The translations under genes were made by a program, and so were the position numbers. The notes under the pieces are model-generated. The model worked only from the letters and a program-made list of their open reading frames with translations. It searched no databases and was not told the DNA's origin. Below, piece by piece: positions 24,214 through 33,378 of a stretch of 64,000 nucleotides of DNA. Source of the stretch: Pseudescherichia sp031998825 (GTDB taxonomy: Bacteria > Pseudomonadota > Gammaproteobacteria > Enterobacterales > Enterobacteriaceae); the NCBI RefSeq assembly GCF_031998825.1, contig NZ_DAMACX010000001.1, forward strand, positions 151,624 through 215,623, written 5' to 3'. Each line of letters starts with the position of its first letter. Within the stretch, counting starts at the first letter, position 1.

Positions 24214-24701
24214 GCTGTTACTCTCATATTCCAACCATCACTAAACTGAACGTTTCCGTCGCAATATGTCCAGGTGATTTTTTCATAACGTAACTCTACA
24301 GATTCATTATGATTGTGTTTTTCCATCTCAGCATTTTTTATATTATGCATTACTGGTGTAATGCCAACAATTTTTACATTTTGAAGAAACATATTGAAAT
24401 ATTCTACTTCCTGACCCGCATCATTGATTTTATACCATTTAATCTCTGCGGATTTTAGCGTTTGCCCTGTAGATACTGCCCGATAGAGATAAGGAGATGA
24501 ACTATCAAATTCTTTTTCGATAGTAAGGGGGGAATGTAGGCGCGTGCCAGTCAGTTTACCAGAGCCGCTGTCGGTTGGTATATGCAGGTTATGACCAAAC
24601 GATAATATTTCTATACTGCCTTCTCTATTTTTTAAATCAACTGAACCTTTAATATCTGCGCCACCATCGTCTTTAAGCCATAAATAAGCAGGAATTGCCA
24701 T
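24210..24701 (-). CDS. hcp: Type VI secretion tube protein Hcp
   Basis: 163 residues, typical of Hcp1-type tube proteins. It starts MAIPAYLWLKDDGGADIKGS, with the usual SFGHNLHIPTDSGSGKLTGTR near 35-55, LHSPLTIEKEFDSSSPYLYRAV near 56-77, and EIKWYKINDAGQEVEYF near 85-101. Hcp hexamers stack into the secreted tube and can carry small effectors in the lumen. No other type VI structural gene is in the window, so this is an orphan cargo copy depending on an apparatus encoded elsewhere. The operon hcp-effector-immunity is linked by two 4-bp overlaps. Base composition is clearly AT-richer than the backbone on both sides. Confidence 0.92.
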   Translation of the reverse strand: MAIPAYLWLKDDGGADIKGSVDLKNREGSIEILSFGHNLHIPTDSGSGKLTGTRLHSPLTIEKEFDSSSPYLYRAVSTGQTLKSAEIKWYKINDAGQEVEYFNMFLQNVKIVGITPVMHNIKNAEMEKHNHNESVELRYEKITWTYCDGNVQFSDGWNMRVTA

Positions 24702-25044
24702 AAGAAATCCTTAGCGAAGAGTAACTATGTTTTATATTAAGTATGACTATATAAACATAAACAGACATTATGTTTAGTGCAATTTGTGCTATGCTGTTTA
24801 TGAATGATTTTGGTTGTTCCATAATCATGAAAAATATAAACTATATCTATCGATAATTATATCGGCTAGAATAAATACAAAATGTTACTTAGCTGCGGTT
24901 AAACCATTTCCCTACACAGTTAAACATTTATTACAGATTTCTGTAATTTAAGTGAGTAACTTATTGTTTAGTATCGCTTATTTTTCATTTTAAAAAAATC
25001 AGAAAATAAAGTTCCCTTTTCTGGCTATGTAGGTATACGATTAG
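24702..25044. other. AT-rich gap between two divergent type VI cargo modules
   Basis: No gene was recognised in these 343 bp. The region is strongly AT-rich and must hold the hcp promoter on the minus strand. Possible degraded coding sequence continues into the fragment at 25045, but stops interrupt all frames. Confidence 0.5.
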
Positions 25045-25149
25045 CCTACAAATCAATATGAATTAAAAGATAAAGTACCGGGTAAAGATTCTGATGCACA
25101 TGGAACAATTGAGGTAGTCGATAGTGGTTATTCGCAAGGTTGCCCTTAG
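25045..25149 (+). pseudogene. Probable C-terminal remnant of a lost type VI effector
   Basis: An open frame of 34 codons with no start, reading PTNQYELKDKVPGKDSDAHG then TIEVVDSGYSQGCP and a TAG. Its end overlaps the GTG start of the next small membrane protein by 26 bases, as effector and immunity genes often do. The upstream part is closed by a stop. No family recognised; called a remnant from position, small size and neighbouring Hcp fragment. Confidence 0.4.
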
Positions 25150-25399
25150 CCTGCTAAAGCTGGTTTGGTTTATTACTCTCTTTTGCGTCGTGTCATGGGT
25201 AGATGTTCGTTACTTCTCTGAAAATCCAATAATTAGCAATGATATCGCAATCAAAATCGCATACTGGTTTAGTTCTGGGCCTACACCTGAAGATATTTAT
25301 TATAGTTATGACTATATTTTAATTGTTTTTAACTTGGTATCTTCCATTATTTTGCATTTCATAACGTTAAAGTTAGTCAAAACAGTAAGGAGCAAATGA
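25124..25399 (+). CDS. Small membrane protein, possible orphan immunity protein
   Basis: 91 residues from GTG. There are two predicted transmembrane helices, about 9-27 (LSLLKLVWFITLFCVVSWV) and 63-84 (DYILIVFNLVSSIILHFITL), with an intervening polar loop and a basic C-terminus (KTVRSK). No family recognised. It overlaps the remnant upstream and is followed 1 base later by an Hcp fragment on the same strand. That order (effector end, membrane protein, hcp) suggests an immunity gene left after its effector decayed. An alternative is a small unrelated membrane protein. Confidence 0.55.
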   Translation: MVIRKVALSLLKLVWFITLFCVVSWVDVRYFSENPIISNDIAIKIAYWFSSGPTPEDIYYSYDYILIVFNLVSSIILHFITLKLVKTVRSK

Positions 25400-25400
25400 A

Positions 25401-25553
25401 ATGCCTACCCCTCAGTATTTATGGCTAAAAGATGACGGTGATGCAGATATTAAAGGATCGGTAGACGTTAAAGATCGTGAAGGCTCTAATGTCAGAGACG
25501 CCGGGTGGCGGCTGGCGCCTTACCCGGCCTACATGTTCTGCGTGCTGTTGTAG
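25401..25553 (+). pseudogene. Truncated hcp fragment cut at a REP element
   Basis: The frame starts MPTPQYLWLKDDGDADIKGS and continues VDVKDREGS, matching the first 29 residues of the intact Hcp at 24210-24701 at most positions. After about 25487 homology ends abruptly, and the remaining 21 codons are translated from REP-type intergenic sequence before a TAG. AAGGAG lies upstream of the ATG. It is therefore a 5' hcp stub joined to the yeaH downstream region, evidence of deletion or recombination of a second hcp-effector module. Confidence 0.87.
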
Positions 25554-25585
25554 GCCCGTGCAAGCGGAGCGCCGCCGGGCAGCCG
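25500..25585. repeat. BIME: two inverted REP units downstream of yeaH
   Basis: GCCGGGTGGCGG...ACCCGGCCTACA at about 25500-25532 and an inverted copy TGTAGGCCCG...GCCGCCGGGCA at about 25549-25581. These match the enterobacterial REP palindromes in a Y/Z arrangement. The hcp fragment ends at its left edge. Confidence 0.85.
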
Positions 25586-25613
25586 GTAAAGGTTATTACC
25601 GGCTGATTTAGCG

Positions 25614-26897
25614 TTAGTTGTGAGAATCTGACGTCTGCTTATGGAACAGTTCGCGGAAGACCGGGTAGATATCCTCCTGGTCGCGGATATGCTGCATAGC
25701 AAAGTTCTCAAACGTCGCTTGCAGATGCTCGTACTCACGCCACAGGGTCTGATGTGCCCGGCGGGTGATCTCGATATAGCTGTAGTAACGCACCACCGGC
25801 AAAATTTTCTTGGCCAGAATCTCATGACACAGCGGTGAATCATCGGCCCAGTTATCGCCGTCCGAGGCCTGCGCGGCATAGATGTTCCACTGCGCCGGAT
25901 CGTAACGCTCCTTCACCACCTCATCCATCAGCTTCAGCGCGCTGGAGACAATGGTCCCGCCGGTCTCCTGTGAGTAGAAGAACTCATGCTCGTCGACCTC
26001 CTTGGCTTGCGTATGGTGGCGGATATAGACCACCTCCACGTTCTTATAGGTTCTGCTCAGGAAGAGATAGAGCAGAATATAGAAACGCTTAGCCATATCC
26101 TTAGTGGACTGATCCATCGAGCCAGAGACGTCCATCAGGCAGAACATCACCGCCTGGCTGGATGGCTCCGGTCGTTTCTCGTAGTTTTTATAACGTAGGT
26201 CAAAAGTATCGATAAAAGGCACACGCTCGATCTTGGCCCGCAGCTCGGCAATCTCTTTGCGCAGCCGCTCCTCTTCCAGCAGCTGGGCTGGCTCGCTATT
26301 CGCCACGCTGGAGAGATCTTCTTCCAGCGCCCGCAGCTCGCGACGTTTACCTGCCGTCATCGCAGTCCGGCGCGCCAGCGAGTTTTGTAGCGAGCGAACC
26401 ACGCTGATGTTGGCCGGCACGCCGTTAGCAGTGTAGCCAGCGCGGTGCGTTTTGTACTCGTTTAGCTGCCGGTGCTGGTTTTTCTTCAGGTTCGGCAGCG
26501 CCAGGTCTTCAAACAGGAGATCCAGGTACTCGTCTTTTGAGATCTGAAAGACAAACTCGTCCTGGCCTTCGCCATCCTGACTGGCCTGGCCCTGGCCGCT
26601 GCCCCCTCCGCCACCGCCGCCCTGCGGGCGTTCGATGCGGTCATTCTGCACAAAGTGATCGTTACCAGGATGAACACGGTTACGCAGGCCACCGCGCCCC
26701 TGGTGGAACATTGGTTCGCTAATATCTTCTGAAGGAATAGAGACGGACTCGCCGCTCTCTACGTCGGTCACCGAACGCTTGTTAATCGCCTCGGAGATCG
26801 ACTGCTTGATTTGCGATTTATAACGGCGCAAGAAACGCTGGCGGTTAACCGTGCTCTTGTTTTTGCCGTTAAGACGCCGGTCGATGAACCAGGTCAT
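25614..26897 (-). CDS. yeaH: DUF444 protein YeaH, partner of kinase YeaG
   Basis: 427 residues from MTWFIDRRLNGKNK, the E. coli YeaH length and start. A 20-residue longer frame lies upstream but extends into the REP hairpin. The N-terminal third is basic with a Gly-rich run near 97-110. A von Willebrand A-like core has FCLMDVSGSMDQSTKDMAKRF near 250-270 carrying the D-x-S-x-S MIDAS residues, and TGGTIVSSALKLM near 312. Known: yeaGH is a stress operon controlled by nitrogen limitation and stationary phase in E. coli; YeaH function is unclear. It is co-directional with yeaG, 72 bp downstream. Confidence 0.95.
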   Translation of the reverse strand: MTWFIDRRLNGKNKSTVNRQRFLRRYKSQIKQSISEAINKRSVTDVESGESVSIPSEDISEPMFHQGRGGLRNRVHPGNDHFVQNDRIERPQGGGGGGGSGQGQASQDGEGQDEFVFQISKDEYLDLLFEDLALPNLKKNQHRQLNEYKTHRAGYTANGVPANISVVRSLQNSLARRTAMTAGKRRELRALEEDLSSVANSEPAQLLEEERLRKEIAELRAKIERVPFIDTFDLRYKNYEKRPEPSSQAVMFCLMDVSGSMDQSTKDMAKRFYILLYLFLSRTYKNVEVVYIRHHTQAKEVDEHEFFYSQETGGTIVSSALKLMDEVVKERYDPAQWNIYAAQASDGDNWADDSPLCHEILAKKILPVVRYYSYIEITRRAHQTLWREYEHLQATFENFAMQHIRDQEDIYPVFRELFHKQTSDSHN

Positions 26898-26936
26898 AAG
26901 CCCTCCATCCACGGTGCTTTGCCGTTCCAGTGGTCG

Positions 26937-26962
26937 GCCCGGTGACGCGAACGCCACCGGGC
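26937..26962. repeat. REP-like palindrome between yeaG and yeaH
   Basis: GCCCGGTGACG and CGCCACCGGGC form an imperfect hairpin of REP type in the 72-bp yeaG-yeaH gap. Such hairpins can stabilise the upstream mRNA and lower expression of the downstream gene. Confidence 0.7.
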
Positions 26963-26969
26963 ATCTGTT

Positions 26970-28904
26970 TTAGGACGATTTACGAACGCGCAGATACCAT
27001 TCGCACAGCAAGCGCACCTGTTTGCGGGTGTAACCTTTCTCCATCATCCGGTCGACAAAATCGTCGTGTTTCTTCTGCTCATCCGTAGAGGTTTTGGCGT
27101 TGAACGAAATCACCGGCAGCAGCTCCTCGGTGTTCGAGAACATTTTCTTCTCGATAACCGTGCGCAGTTTTTCATAACTGGTCCAGTTCGGATTGCGGCC
27201 GCTATTGTTGGCGCGGGCGCGCAGTACGAAGTTAACGATCTCGTTACGGAAGTCTTTCGGGTTGCTGATCCCGGCAGGCTTCTCAATTTTTTCCAGTTCG
27301 GCGTTCAACGATTCACGGTCAAACAGCTGGCCGGTATCGGGATCGCGATACTCCTGATCCTGGATCCAGAAATCCGCATAGGTTACGTAGCGGTCAAAAA
27401 TATTCTGACCATATTCAGAATAGGACTCCAGATAGGCGGTCTGAATCTCTTTGCCAATAAACTCAGCATATTTCGGGATCAGATAGCCTTTCAGGAACTC
27501 AAGATAACGTTCAGCCTGCTCCTGCGGGAACTGCTCGCGCTCGATCTGCTGCTCCAGCACATAGAAGAGGTGCACCGGGTTCGCCGCCACCTCAACGTGG
27601 TCAAAGTTAAAGACCCTGGAGAGGATTTTAAACGCGAAGCGCGTGGATAGCCCGTTCATCCCCTCGTCTACCCCGGCGTAGTCCCGATACTCCTGGTAGG
27701 ATTTGGCTTTCGGATCGGTGTCTTTCAGGCTCTCACCGTCGTAGACGCGCATTTTTGAGTAGATGCTGGAGTTCTCTGGCTCTTTCAGACGCGAAAGAAT
27801 AGAGAAGCGGGAGAGCGTCTCCAGGGTTCCCGGCGCGCAAGGGGCATGAGCCAGTTCGCTGTGGTTAAGCAGCTTCTCGTAAATTTTGATCTCTTCCGAT
27901 ATGCGCAGGCAGTATGGCACCTTCACAATGTAAACGCGGTCAAGGAAGGCTTCGTTGTTCTTGTTGTTACGGAACGTTACCCACTCAGATTCGTTTGAGT
28001 GCGCCAGAATAATGCCGTTGAACGGCAGGGCGGAAATACCCTCTGTCCCGTTGTAGTTCCCCTCCTGAGTTGCCGTCAGCAGCGGGTGCAGCACCTTGAT
28101 AGGCGCTTTAAACATCTCGACGAACTCCATGATCCCCTGGTTGGCCCGGCACAGCGCGCCGGAGTAGCCGTAGGCGTCGGGATCGTTCTGAGCGTGGTTT
28201 TCCAGTTTGCGGATATCGACTTTACCCACCAGCGCTGAGATATCCTGGTTGTTCTCATCGCCGGGTTCGGTTTTCGCAATGGCGATCTGTTGCAGAATAG
28301 AGGGCCATACCTTCACAACGCGGAACTTGGTGATATCGCCACCGAACTCGTGCAGGCGTTTCGCCGCCCACGGTGACATAATGGTACCGAGGTAGCGGCG
28401 CGGAATGCCATACTCTTTCTCCAGGATCTGCTCATCCTCCTGTGGATTGAACAGGCACAAAGGGTGATCGTTAACCGGGCTACGCTCGCCGTTGGCGCTC
28501 AGTACATAGATAGGCACGCGCTGCATCAGTGATTTCAGGCGTTCAGCAAGGGATGATTTACCGCCACCCACTGGCCCCAGCAGGTAGAGGATCTGTTTCT
28601 TCTCTTCCAGCCCCTGGGCAGCATGTTTCAGATAGGAGACAATCTGTTCGATGGCATCTTCCATGCCATAAAACTCTTCAAACGCTGGGTAACGTGCGAC
28701 AACCCGATTCGAAAATAGACGGGAAAGCCTGGGCTCCAGAGCAGTATCTACCATCACGGGCTCGCCGATAGCCGTAAGTAGCCTTTCTGCCGCATTCGCA
28801 TAGGCGCTGCGATCCTGGCGGCAGATGGTGAGAAACTCCTGCAGGGTGAACTCTTCGTCCTTGGCAGCTTCATAACGCTGGCGATAGTGATCGAATATAT
28901 TCAT
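26970..28904 (-). CDS. yeaG: PrkA-type serine protein kinase YeaG
   Basis: 644 residues, full length. The PrkA AAA-like N-terminal domain has Walker A YLLGPVGGGKSSLAERLKS near 107-125 and IILAHSNESEWVTF near 298-311. The C-terminal kinase-like domain includes PENSSIYSKMRVYDGESLKD near 391-410. The N-terminus MNIFDHYRQRYEAAKDEEFT matches E. coli. Known role: eukaryote-like serine/threonine kinase needed for survival of prolonged nitrogen starvation in E. coli. A sigma-54-type promoter is readable about 115 bp upstream. yeaH follows in the same operon. Confidence 0.96.
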   Translation of the reverse strand: MNIFDHYRQRYEAAKDEEFTLQEFLTICRQDRSAYANAAERLLTAIGEPVMVDTALEPRLSRLFSNRVVARYPAFEEFYGMEDAIEQIVSYLKHAAQGLEEKKQILYLLGPVGGGKSSLAERLKSLMQRVPIYVLSANGERSPVNDHPLCLFNPQEDEQILEKEYGIPRRYLGTIMSPWAAKRLHEFGGDITKFRVVKVWPSILQQIAIAKTEPGDENNQDISALVGKVDIRKLENHAQNDPDAYGYSGALCRANQGIMEFVEMFKAPIKVLHPLLTATQEGNYNGTEGISALPFNGIILAHSNESEWVTFRNNKNNEAFLDRVYIVKVPYCLRISEEIKIYEKLLNHSELAHAPCAPGTLETLSRFSILSRLKEPENSSIYSKMRVYDGESLKDTDPKAKSYQEYRDYAGVDEGMNGLSTRFAFKILSRVFNFDHVEVAANPVHLFYVLEQQIEREQFPQEQAERYLEFLKGYLIPKYAEFIGKEIQTAYLESYSEYGQNIFDRYVTYADFWIQDQEYRDPDTGQLFDRESLNAELEKIEKPAGISNPKDFRNEIVNFVLRARANNSGRNPNWTSYEKLRTVIEKKMFSNTEELLPVISFNAKTSTDEQKKHDDFVDRMMEKGYTRKQVRLLCEWYLRVRKSS

Positions 28905-29348
28905 GGCATGCCGTCCTTTCGTTTTAGCACAAGAAAAGAGCCGTTCATATGAATAGTGGAGGCTCCCGGAAGAGATAAGCTGAACGACGCTAGCTCTACT
29001 TCAGCACCGGAATGCAGCAACCCTTATGCCAGGTTGTGAACGCCAGCAGTTAACGCGCCCGCGATACACCTTCTTAAAGTTAAGCGTAGATGGCATTTGC
29101 AAAACTTGCATTGCACGCCAATCTACTTTCAATGACATATCAATAACTCATCTGAATTTATTTTCTTTATAGATAAAGGGTGTTGCGAAAGATTCATCTC
29201 TCTGTCATTTATCCTTAAGCAGGTTGTCACGCTAAAACAGCATGCTGTCGCGTTCAGTTATATAATAATCAGTGAAAAAATTTGGGATGACGGAGGCGGG
29301 CGGTTACACTGCTCCCGCTGATTATTTGACTACAGGAAGGAAAGGATT
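28905..29348. other. Divergent yeaG-mipA intergenic region
   Basis: 444 bp without a recognisable gene. It holds the sigma-54-type promoter for yeaG (listed separately), a cluster of TGCA-containing words at about 29098-29117 on the yeaG upstream side, and an AT-rich stretch preceding mipA. No small RNA with a terminator was seen. Confidence 0.6.
29016..29031 (-). promoter_or_regulatory. Sigma-54 promoter of yeaGH
   Basis: On the minus strand TGGCAT-AAGGG-TTGCT: the -24 GG and -12 GC doublets are exactly 10 bases apart, and only one base departs from TGGCAC-N5-TTGCW. The transcript would start near 29005, about 100 bases before the yeaG ATG. E. coli yeaGH is known to be NtrC/sigma-54 regulated, which supports this site. 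Confidence 0.8.
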
Positions 29349-30095
29349 GTGACCAAACTCAAATTTCTGGCGCTTGGTGTATTTATCGCGTCATGTGCCG
29401 CAACGGCAAACGCAGCGGGCCCCTGGTCTATTGGCGCGGGTGTCGGTGTGCTTGAGTCTCCTTACAAAGACTACGATCGCGAAGTCGTCCCCGTCCCGGT
29501 GATCACCTACGAAGGGGATAACTTCTGGTTCCGCGGCCTCGGCGGCGGCTACTATCTGTGGAATGACGAAAGCGATAAGCTCTCTGTCACCGCCTACTAC
29601 AACCCCTTCCACTTCCGGCCGAAAGACAGCGATGACTGGCAGCTGCGCCAGCTCGATAAGCGTAAATCTACGCTGATGGCGGGCCTGTCTTATGTGCATA
29701 ACACCCAGTACGGATTTTTGCGCACCACGCTGGCCGGCGATACGCTGGATAACAGCAACGGTATCACCTGGGATCTGGCCTGGCTCTACCGCTACACCAA
29801 CGGCGGCCTGACCCTGACCCCGGGGATCGGTGCCGAGTGGAGCAGCGAAAACCAGAACGAGTACTACTACGGTGTCTCGGGTAAGGAGTCTCGCAACAGC
29901 GGCCTACGCACTTACGATCCGGATAGCGACTGGAGTCCTTATCTGGAGCTGAGCGCTAGCTACCAGCTGAACGACAGCTGGAGCGTGTATGGTGTAGGAC
30001 GCTATACCCGTCTGGGGGATGAGATCAAAGACAGCCCGATGGTCGATAAGTCCTGGGCCGGTGCATTCTCTACCGGTGTGACCTATAGCTTCTAA
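29349..30095 (+). CDS. mipA: MltA-interacting outer-membrane protein MipA
   Basis: 248 residues from GTG, preceded by AGGAAAGG. Signal peptide MTKLKFLALGVFIASCAATA with cleavage near residue 22 (NAAGPWS). The mature part alternates aromatic and polar residues as in an OmpV/MipA beta-barrel, ending in the outer-membrane signature TGVTYSF. Known role: scaffold linking lytic transglycosylase MltA with PBP1B. It is divergent from yeaG and followed by a strong terminator. Confidence 0.93.
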   Translation: MTKLKFLALGVFIASCAATANAAGPWSIGAGVGVLESPYKDYDREVVPVPVITYEGDNFWFRGLGGGYYLWNDESDKLSVTAYYNPFHFRPKDSDDWQLRQLDKRKSTLMAGLSYVHNTQYGFLRTTLAGDTLDNSNGITWDLAWLYRYTNGGLTLTPGIGAEWSSENQNEYYYGVSGKESRNSGLRTYDPDSDWSPYLELSASYQLNDSWSVYGVGRYTRLGDEIKDSPMVDKSWAGAFSTGVTYSF

Positions 30096-30121
30096 TGCTT
30101 ACATGCTGATTCTCGTGCATT

Positions 30122-30151
30122 CAAACAGGGCGCTTGCGCCCTGTTTGTTTT
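30122..30151 (+). terminator. Terminator after mipA
   Basis: CAAACAGGGC / GCCCTGTTTG stem of 10 bp with a 6-base loop, followed by TTTTA. Confidence 0.85.
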
Positions 30152-30181
30152 AGGGTAGGGCAATCATTTCTGGAGGACACC

Positions 30182-31036
30182 ATGGCAGAAAAACGCGTGC
30201 AGTTTGCCGACAGCCAGCCGCTGGCCGCTATCGGCCAGGGCACCTGGTATATGGGTGAAAATCCCCGTCAGCGGCAAAACGAGGTGGCGGCGCTACGAGC
30301 AGGGATCGATCTTGGCCTGACCCTTATCGATACCGCTGAGATGTACGCCGACGGGGGTGCAGAGGAGGTGGTCGGCGAGGCCATTATGGGCAAGCGCGAC
30401 GAGGTATTCCTGGTATCAAAGGTTTACCCATGGAACGCGGGCGGTCAGAAAGCGATTGCCGCCTGTGAAGCCAGCCTGCGCCGTCTTGGTACAGACTATC
30501 TCGATCTCTACCTGCTGCACTGGCGCGGTAACTACTCCCTGGCCGAAACCGTCGAGGCGATGGACATGCTAATCCGCCAGGGCAAGATCCGCCGCTGGGG
30601 CGTCTCTAACCTCGACTATAGCGATATGCAGGAACTGTGGCGTGTTGAAGGCGGTCAAGCCTGCGCCACCAACCAGGTGCTTTACCATCTCGCCTCCCGG
30701 GGCATTGAGTACGATCTGCTGCCCTGGTGTCAGCAGCAGTCTCTGCCGGTGATGGCCTACTGTCCGCTGGCCCAGGCCGGACGCCTACGCGATGGCCTGC
30801 TGGAGAACGCCACCGTGCGCGAGATCGCCCATGGGCATGGCGTAAGCGCCGCCCAGGTGCTGCTGGCATGGGTTATCAGTCATCAGGGCGTGATGGCGAT
30901 CCCGAAGGCCGCCAGCGTCGCGCACGTCAAAGAGAACGCCGCTGCGCTCGGTTTAAATCTGAGTGAGTCTGAGCTGAACCAGCTGGATCGTGCCTTTCCG
31001 GCGCCAGGCCGCAAAACGCCGCTGGACGTAGTGTAG
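30182..31036 (+). CDS. yeaE: Aldo/keto reductase YeaE (methylglyoxal reductase)
   Basis: 284 residues from MAEKRVQFADSQPL, with TGGAGG upstream; matches the E. coli YeaE length and sequence. Aldo/keto reductase catalytic tetrad: Asp and Tyr in LIDTAEMYADGGAE (about 48-61), Lys in VFLVSKVYPW (near 81) and His in DLYLLHWRGN (near 115). NADPH-binding end AIPKAASVAHVKEN near 240. Known: YeaE reduces methylglyoxal to acetol in E. coli. A hairpin terminator follows directly. Confidence 0.93.
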   Translation: MAEKRVQFADSQPLAAIGQGTWYMGENPRQRQNEVAALRAGIDLGLTLIDTAEMYADGGAEEVVGEAIMGKRDEVFLVSKVYPWNAGGQKAIAACEASLRRLGTDYLDLYLLHWRGNYSLAETVEAMDMLIRQGKIRRWGVSNLDYSDMQELWRVEGGQACATNQVLYHLASRGIEYDLLPWCQQQSLPVMAYCPLAQAGRLRDGLLENATVREIAHGHGVSAAQVLLAWVISHQGVMAIPKAASVAHVKENAAALGLNLSESELNQLDRAFPAPGRKTPLDVV

Positions 31037-31041
31037 AGAAA

Positions 31042-31076
31042 ATGCCCTCTCTGGGTGAGAGGGCATAGCGTTTTTA
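31042..31076 (+). terminator. Terminator after yeaE
   Basis: 10-bp perfect stem ATGCCCTCTC / GAGAGGGCAT with loop TGGGT, followed by AGCGTTTTT. Confidence 0.75.
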
Positions 31077-31080
31077 ATGA

Positions 31081-31965
31081 TTAACGCTTGCTCACGCGAA
31101 TAGTCTGCGCCAGGCGGGACGGCTTCTCTTCGGTGGTCTTTTGCGGTACGGTCACACAGGCTGACTCTACGCAAACAAAGGTCTTATAGCCGTCGTCCGG
31201 CATGTCGGTCATGCTGGCAGAGAGCGCCGGGCCTGGGTTCCAGCCCACCACGTTGCTGTGGTGATGGTGGATCACCTCAATTGCACGATTCAGCGCGCTG
31301 TCGTGGATCACGCTACACGCTTCCGGGTTCAGATAGACGCGGTCGGTACGGTCCGGGAAGGTCTGCACGCCGTCGGCCAGCACATCTTCCTGCGCGTTGT
31401 TCACCTTATCGATAAAACGATCGCCCAGCCCGCTGACTTTCACCGCGCTGATGTCGCCTACGTTGAAGTAAGTGTGCAGGGCAGAGGTGGTTTCAAACTC
31501 TCCGTGGGCTTCCAGCTCAATTTCACAGGTCTGGCAGAGCTTAAAGCGGGCAAAGAGGGTGAAATCGTGCGGCCACTGTTCACGGGTCGCGTCGCTGCTT
31601 TGCAGTTCAAATGTCAGCACCACGCCGTTCTCATCTTCGTTATGGGCGGTCAGCGTCCAGGGCAGGATGCGGGCAATACCGTGGGCGGGCAGGCCCTGCT
31701 GCTGCGCCGGGCCAAACCACGGCCAGCATACCGGTACGCCGCCGCGCAGCGCGACGCCATTTTTGAACGGCGTGTTACCGCTCAGCCACAGCACTTCCTC
31801 TTCCCCTGCCGGTTTAAAAGAGAGCAGGTGTGCGCCCTGCAGCGCGAAAGAGGCTTTAACCTGCGGGTGGTCGACCACAATCAGCTCCAGCTCGTCCAGC
31901 TGGCGACGGGAAATGACCGGCGTAATGTTTTCGACTACTGGAAGAGCAAAAATTTTATTGATCAT
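31081..31965 (-). CDS. yeaD: D-hexose-6-phosphate mutarotase YeaD
   Basis: 294 residues from MINKIFALPVVENITPV, the E. coli length. Galactose mutarotase-like beta fold with ALQGAHLLSFKPAG near 40-53, RGGVPVCWPWFGP near 74-86, LHTYFNVGDIS near 160-170 (catalytic His region) and VVGWNPG near 258. Family members interconvert anomers of glucose-6-phosphate or related hexose phosphates. It lies downstream of gapA on the same strand, separated by the gapA terminator, so some read-through expression with the glycolytic gene is likely. Confidence 0.93.
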   Translation of the reverse strand: MINKIFALPVVENITPVISRRQLDELELIVVDHPQVKASFALQGAHLLSFKPAGEEEVLWLSGNTPFKNGVALRGGVPVCWPWFGPAQQQGLPAHGIARILPWTLTAHNEDENGVVLTFELQSSDATREQWPHDFTLFARFKLCQTCEIELEAHGEFETTSALHTYFNVGDISAVKVSGLGDRFIDKVNNAQEDVLADGVQTFPDRTDRVYLNPEACSVIHDSALNRAIEVIHHHHSNVVGWNPGPALSASMTDMPDDGYKTFVCVESACVTVPQKTTEEKPSRLAQTIRVSKR

Positions 31966-31996
31966 ATTCGTATTCCTCAATCCTCTGTCTTAAGCC

Positions 31997-32024
31997 AAAA
32001 AAAAGAGCGACCGAAGTCGCTCTT
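31997..32024 (-). terminator. Terminator after gapA
   Basis: 9-bp stem AAGAGCGAC / GTCGCTCTT with a 4-base loop; on the minus strand it runs into a long T tract (A tract at 31997-32004). Confidence 0.9.
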
Positions 32025-32041
32025 AAGTTGAGTGTCACATC

Positions 32042-33037
<996 letters not shown>

Positions 33038-33080
33038 ATATTCCACCAGCTATTTGTTAGTGAATAAAAGGTTGGCTGTA

Positions 33081-33108
33081 AAATTACAAAAACCTTACGC
33101 AGCGTCAA
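33081..33108 (-). promoter_or_regulatory. Main gapA sigma-70 promoter
   Basis: On the minus strand TTGACG (33108-33103), 16-bp spacer, TAATTT (33086-33081); transcription would start near 33074, about 37 bases before the ATG. Confidence 0.65.
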
Positions 33109-33244
33109 GCGGAATCGTGTCAATCATTGCGACAAATCAATCCTGTGCATAACCTTTGCGCGGCGATGTCGTCTCACTATTCCAATCAGCTACAACCCGT
33201 ATGGGGTCGCCGGCGTGGATTTTAAAGGGCATGCAGGATAAAAA

Positions 33245-33260
33245 CGTGAAATAGATCACA
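33245..33260. promoter_or_regulatory. CRP-binding site between gapA and msrB
   Basis: CGTGA-N6-TCACA differs from the TGTGA-N6-TCACA consensus by one base. It lies about 210 bp upstream of the gapA ATG, where E. coli gapA also has cAMP-CRP control, and 119 bp upstream of the divergent msrB. Confidence 0.65.
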
Positions 33261-33378
33261 ATTCCTCCGCTACATTTTCGCACCGCCTAAGTTTAGAACA
33301 AAAGTCAGGACGGCACTGTTAATGTTTTGTTAGAATCAGACAAAAGATGTAAATGACCCTATAGCGAGAAGCAAGCAA

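Noticed and set aside
29088..29130. Second sigma-54-like or NtrC-like site upstream of yeaG (TGGC...TGCA words)
   Set aside because: GG-GC spacing is 8 or 14 rather than 10 on both strands, and the TGCA words do not form the NtrC dyad.
31258..32031. 257-codon open frame opposite yeaD running over the gapA terminator
   Set aside because: Crosses a strong terminator hairpin and is antisense to a conserved gene; no ribosome binding site.
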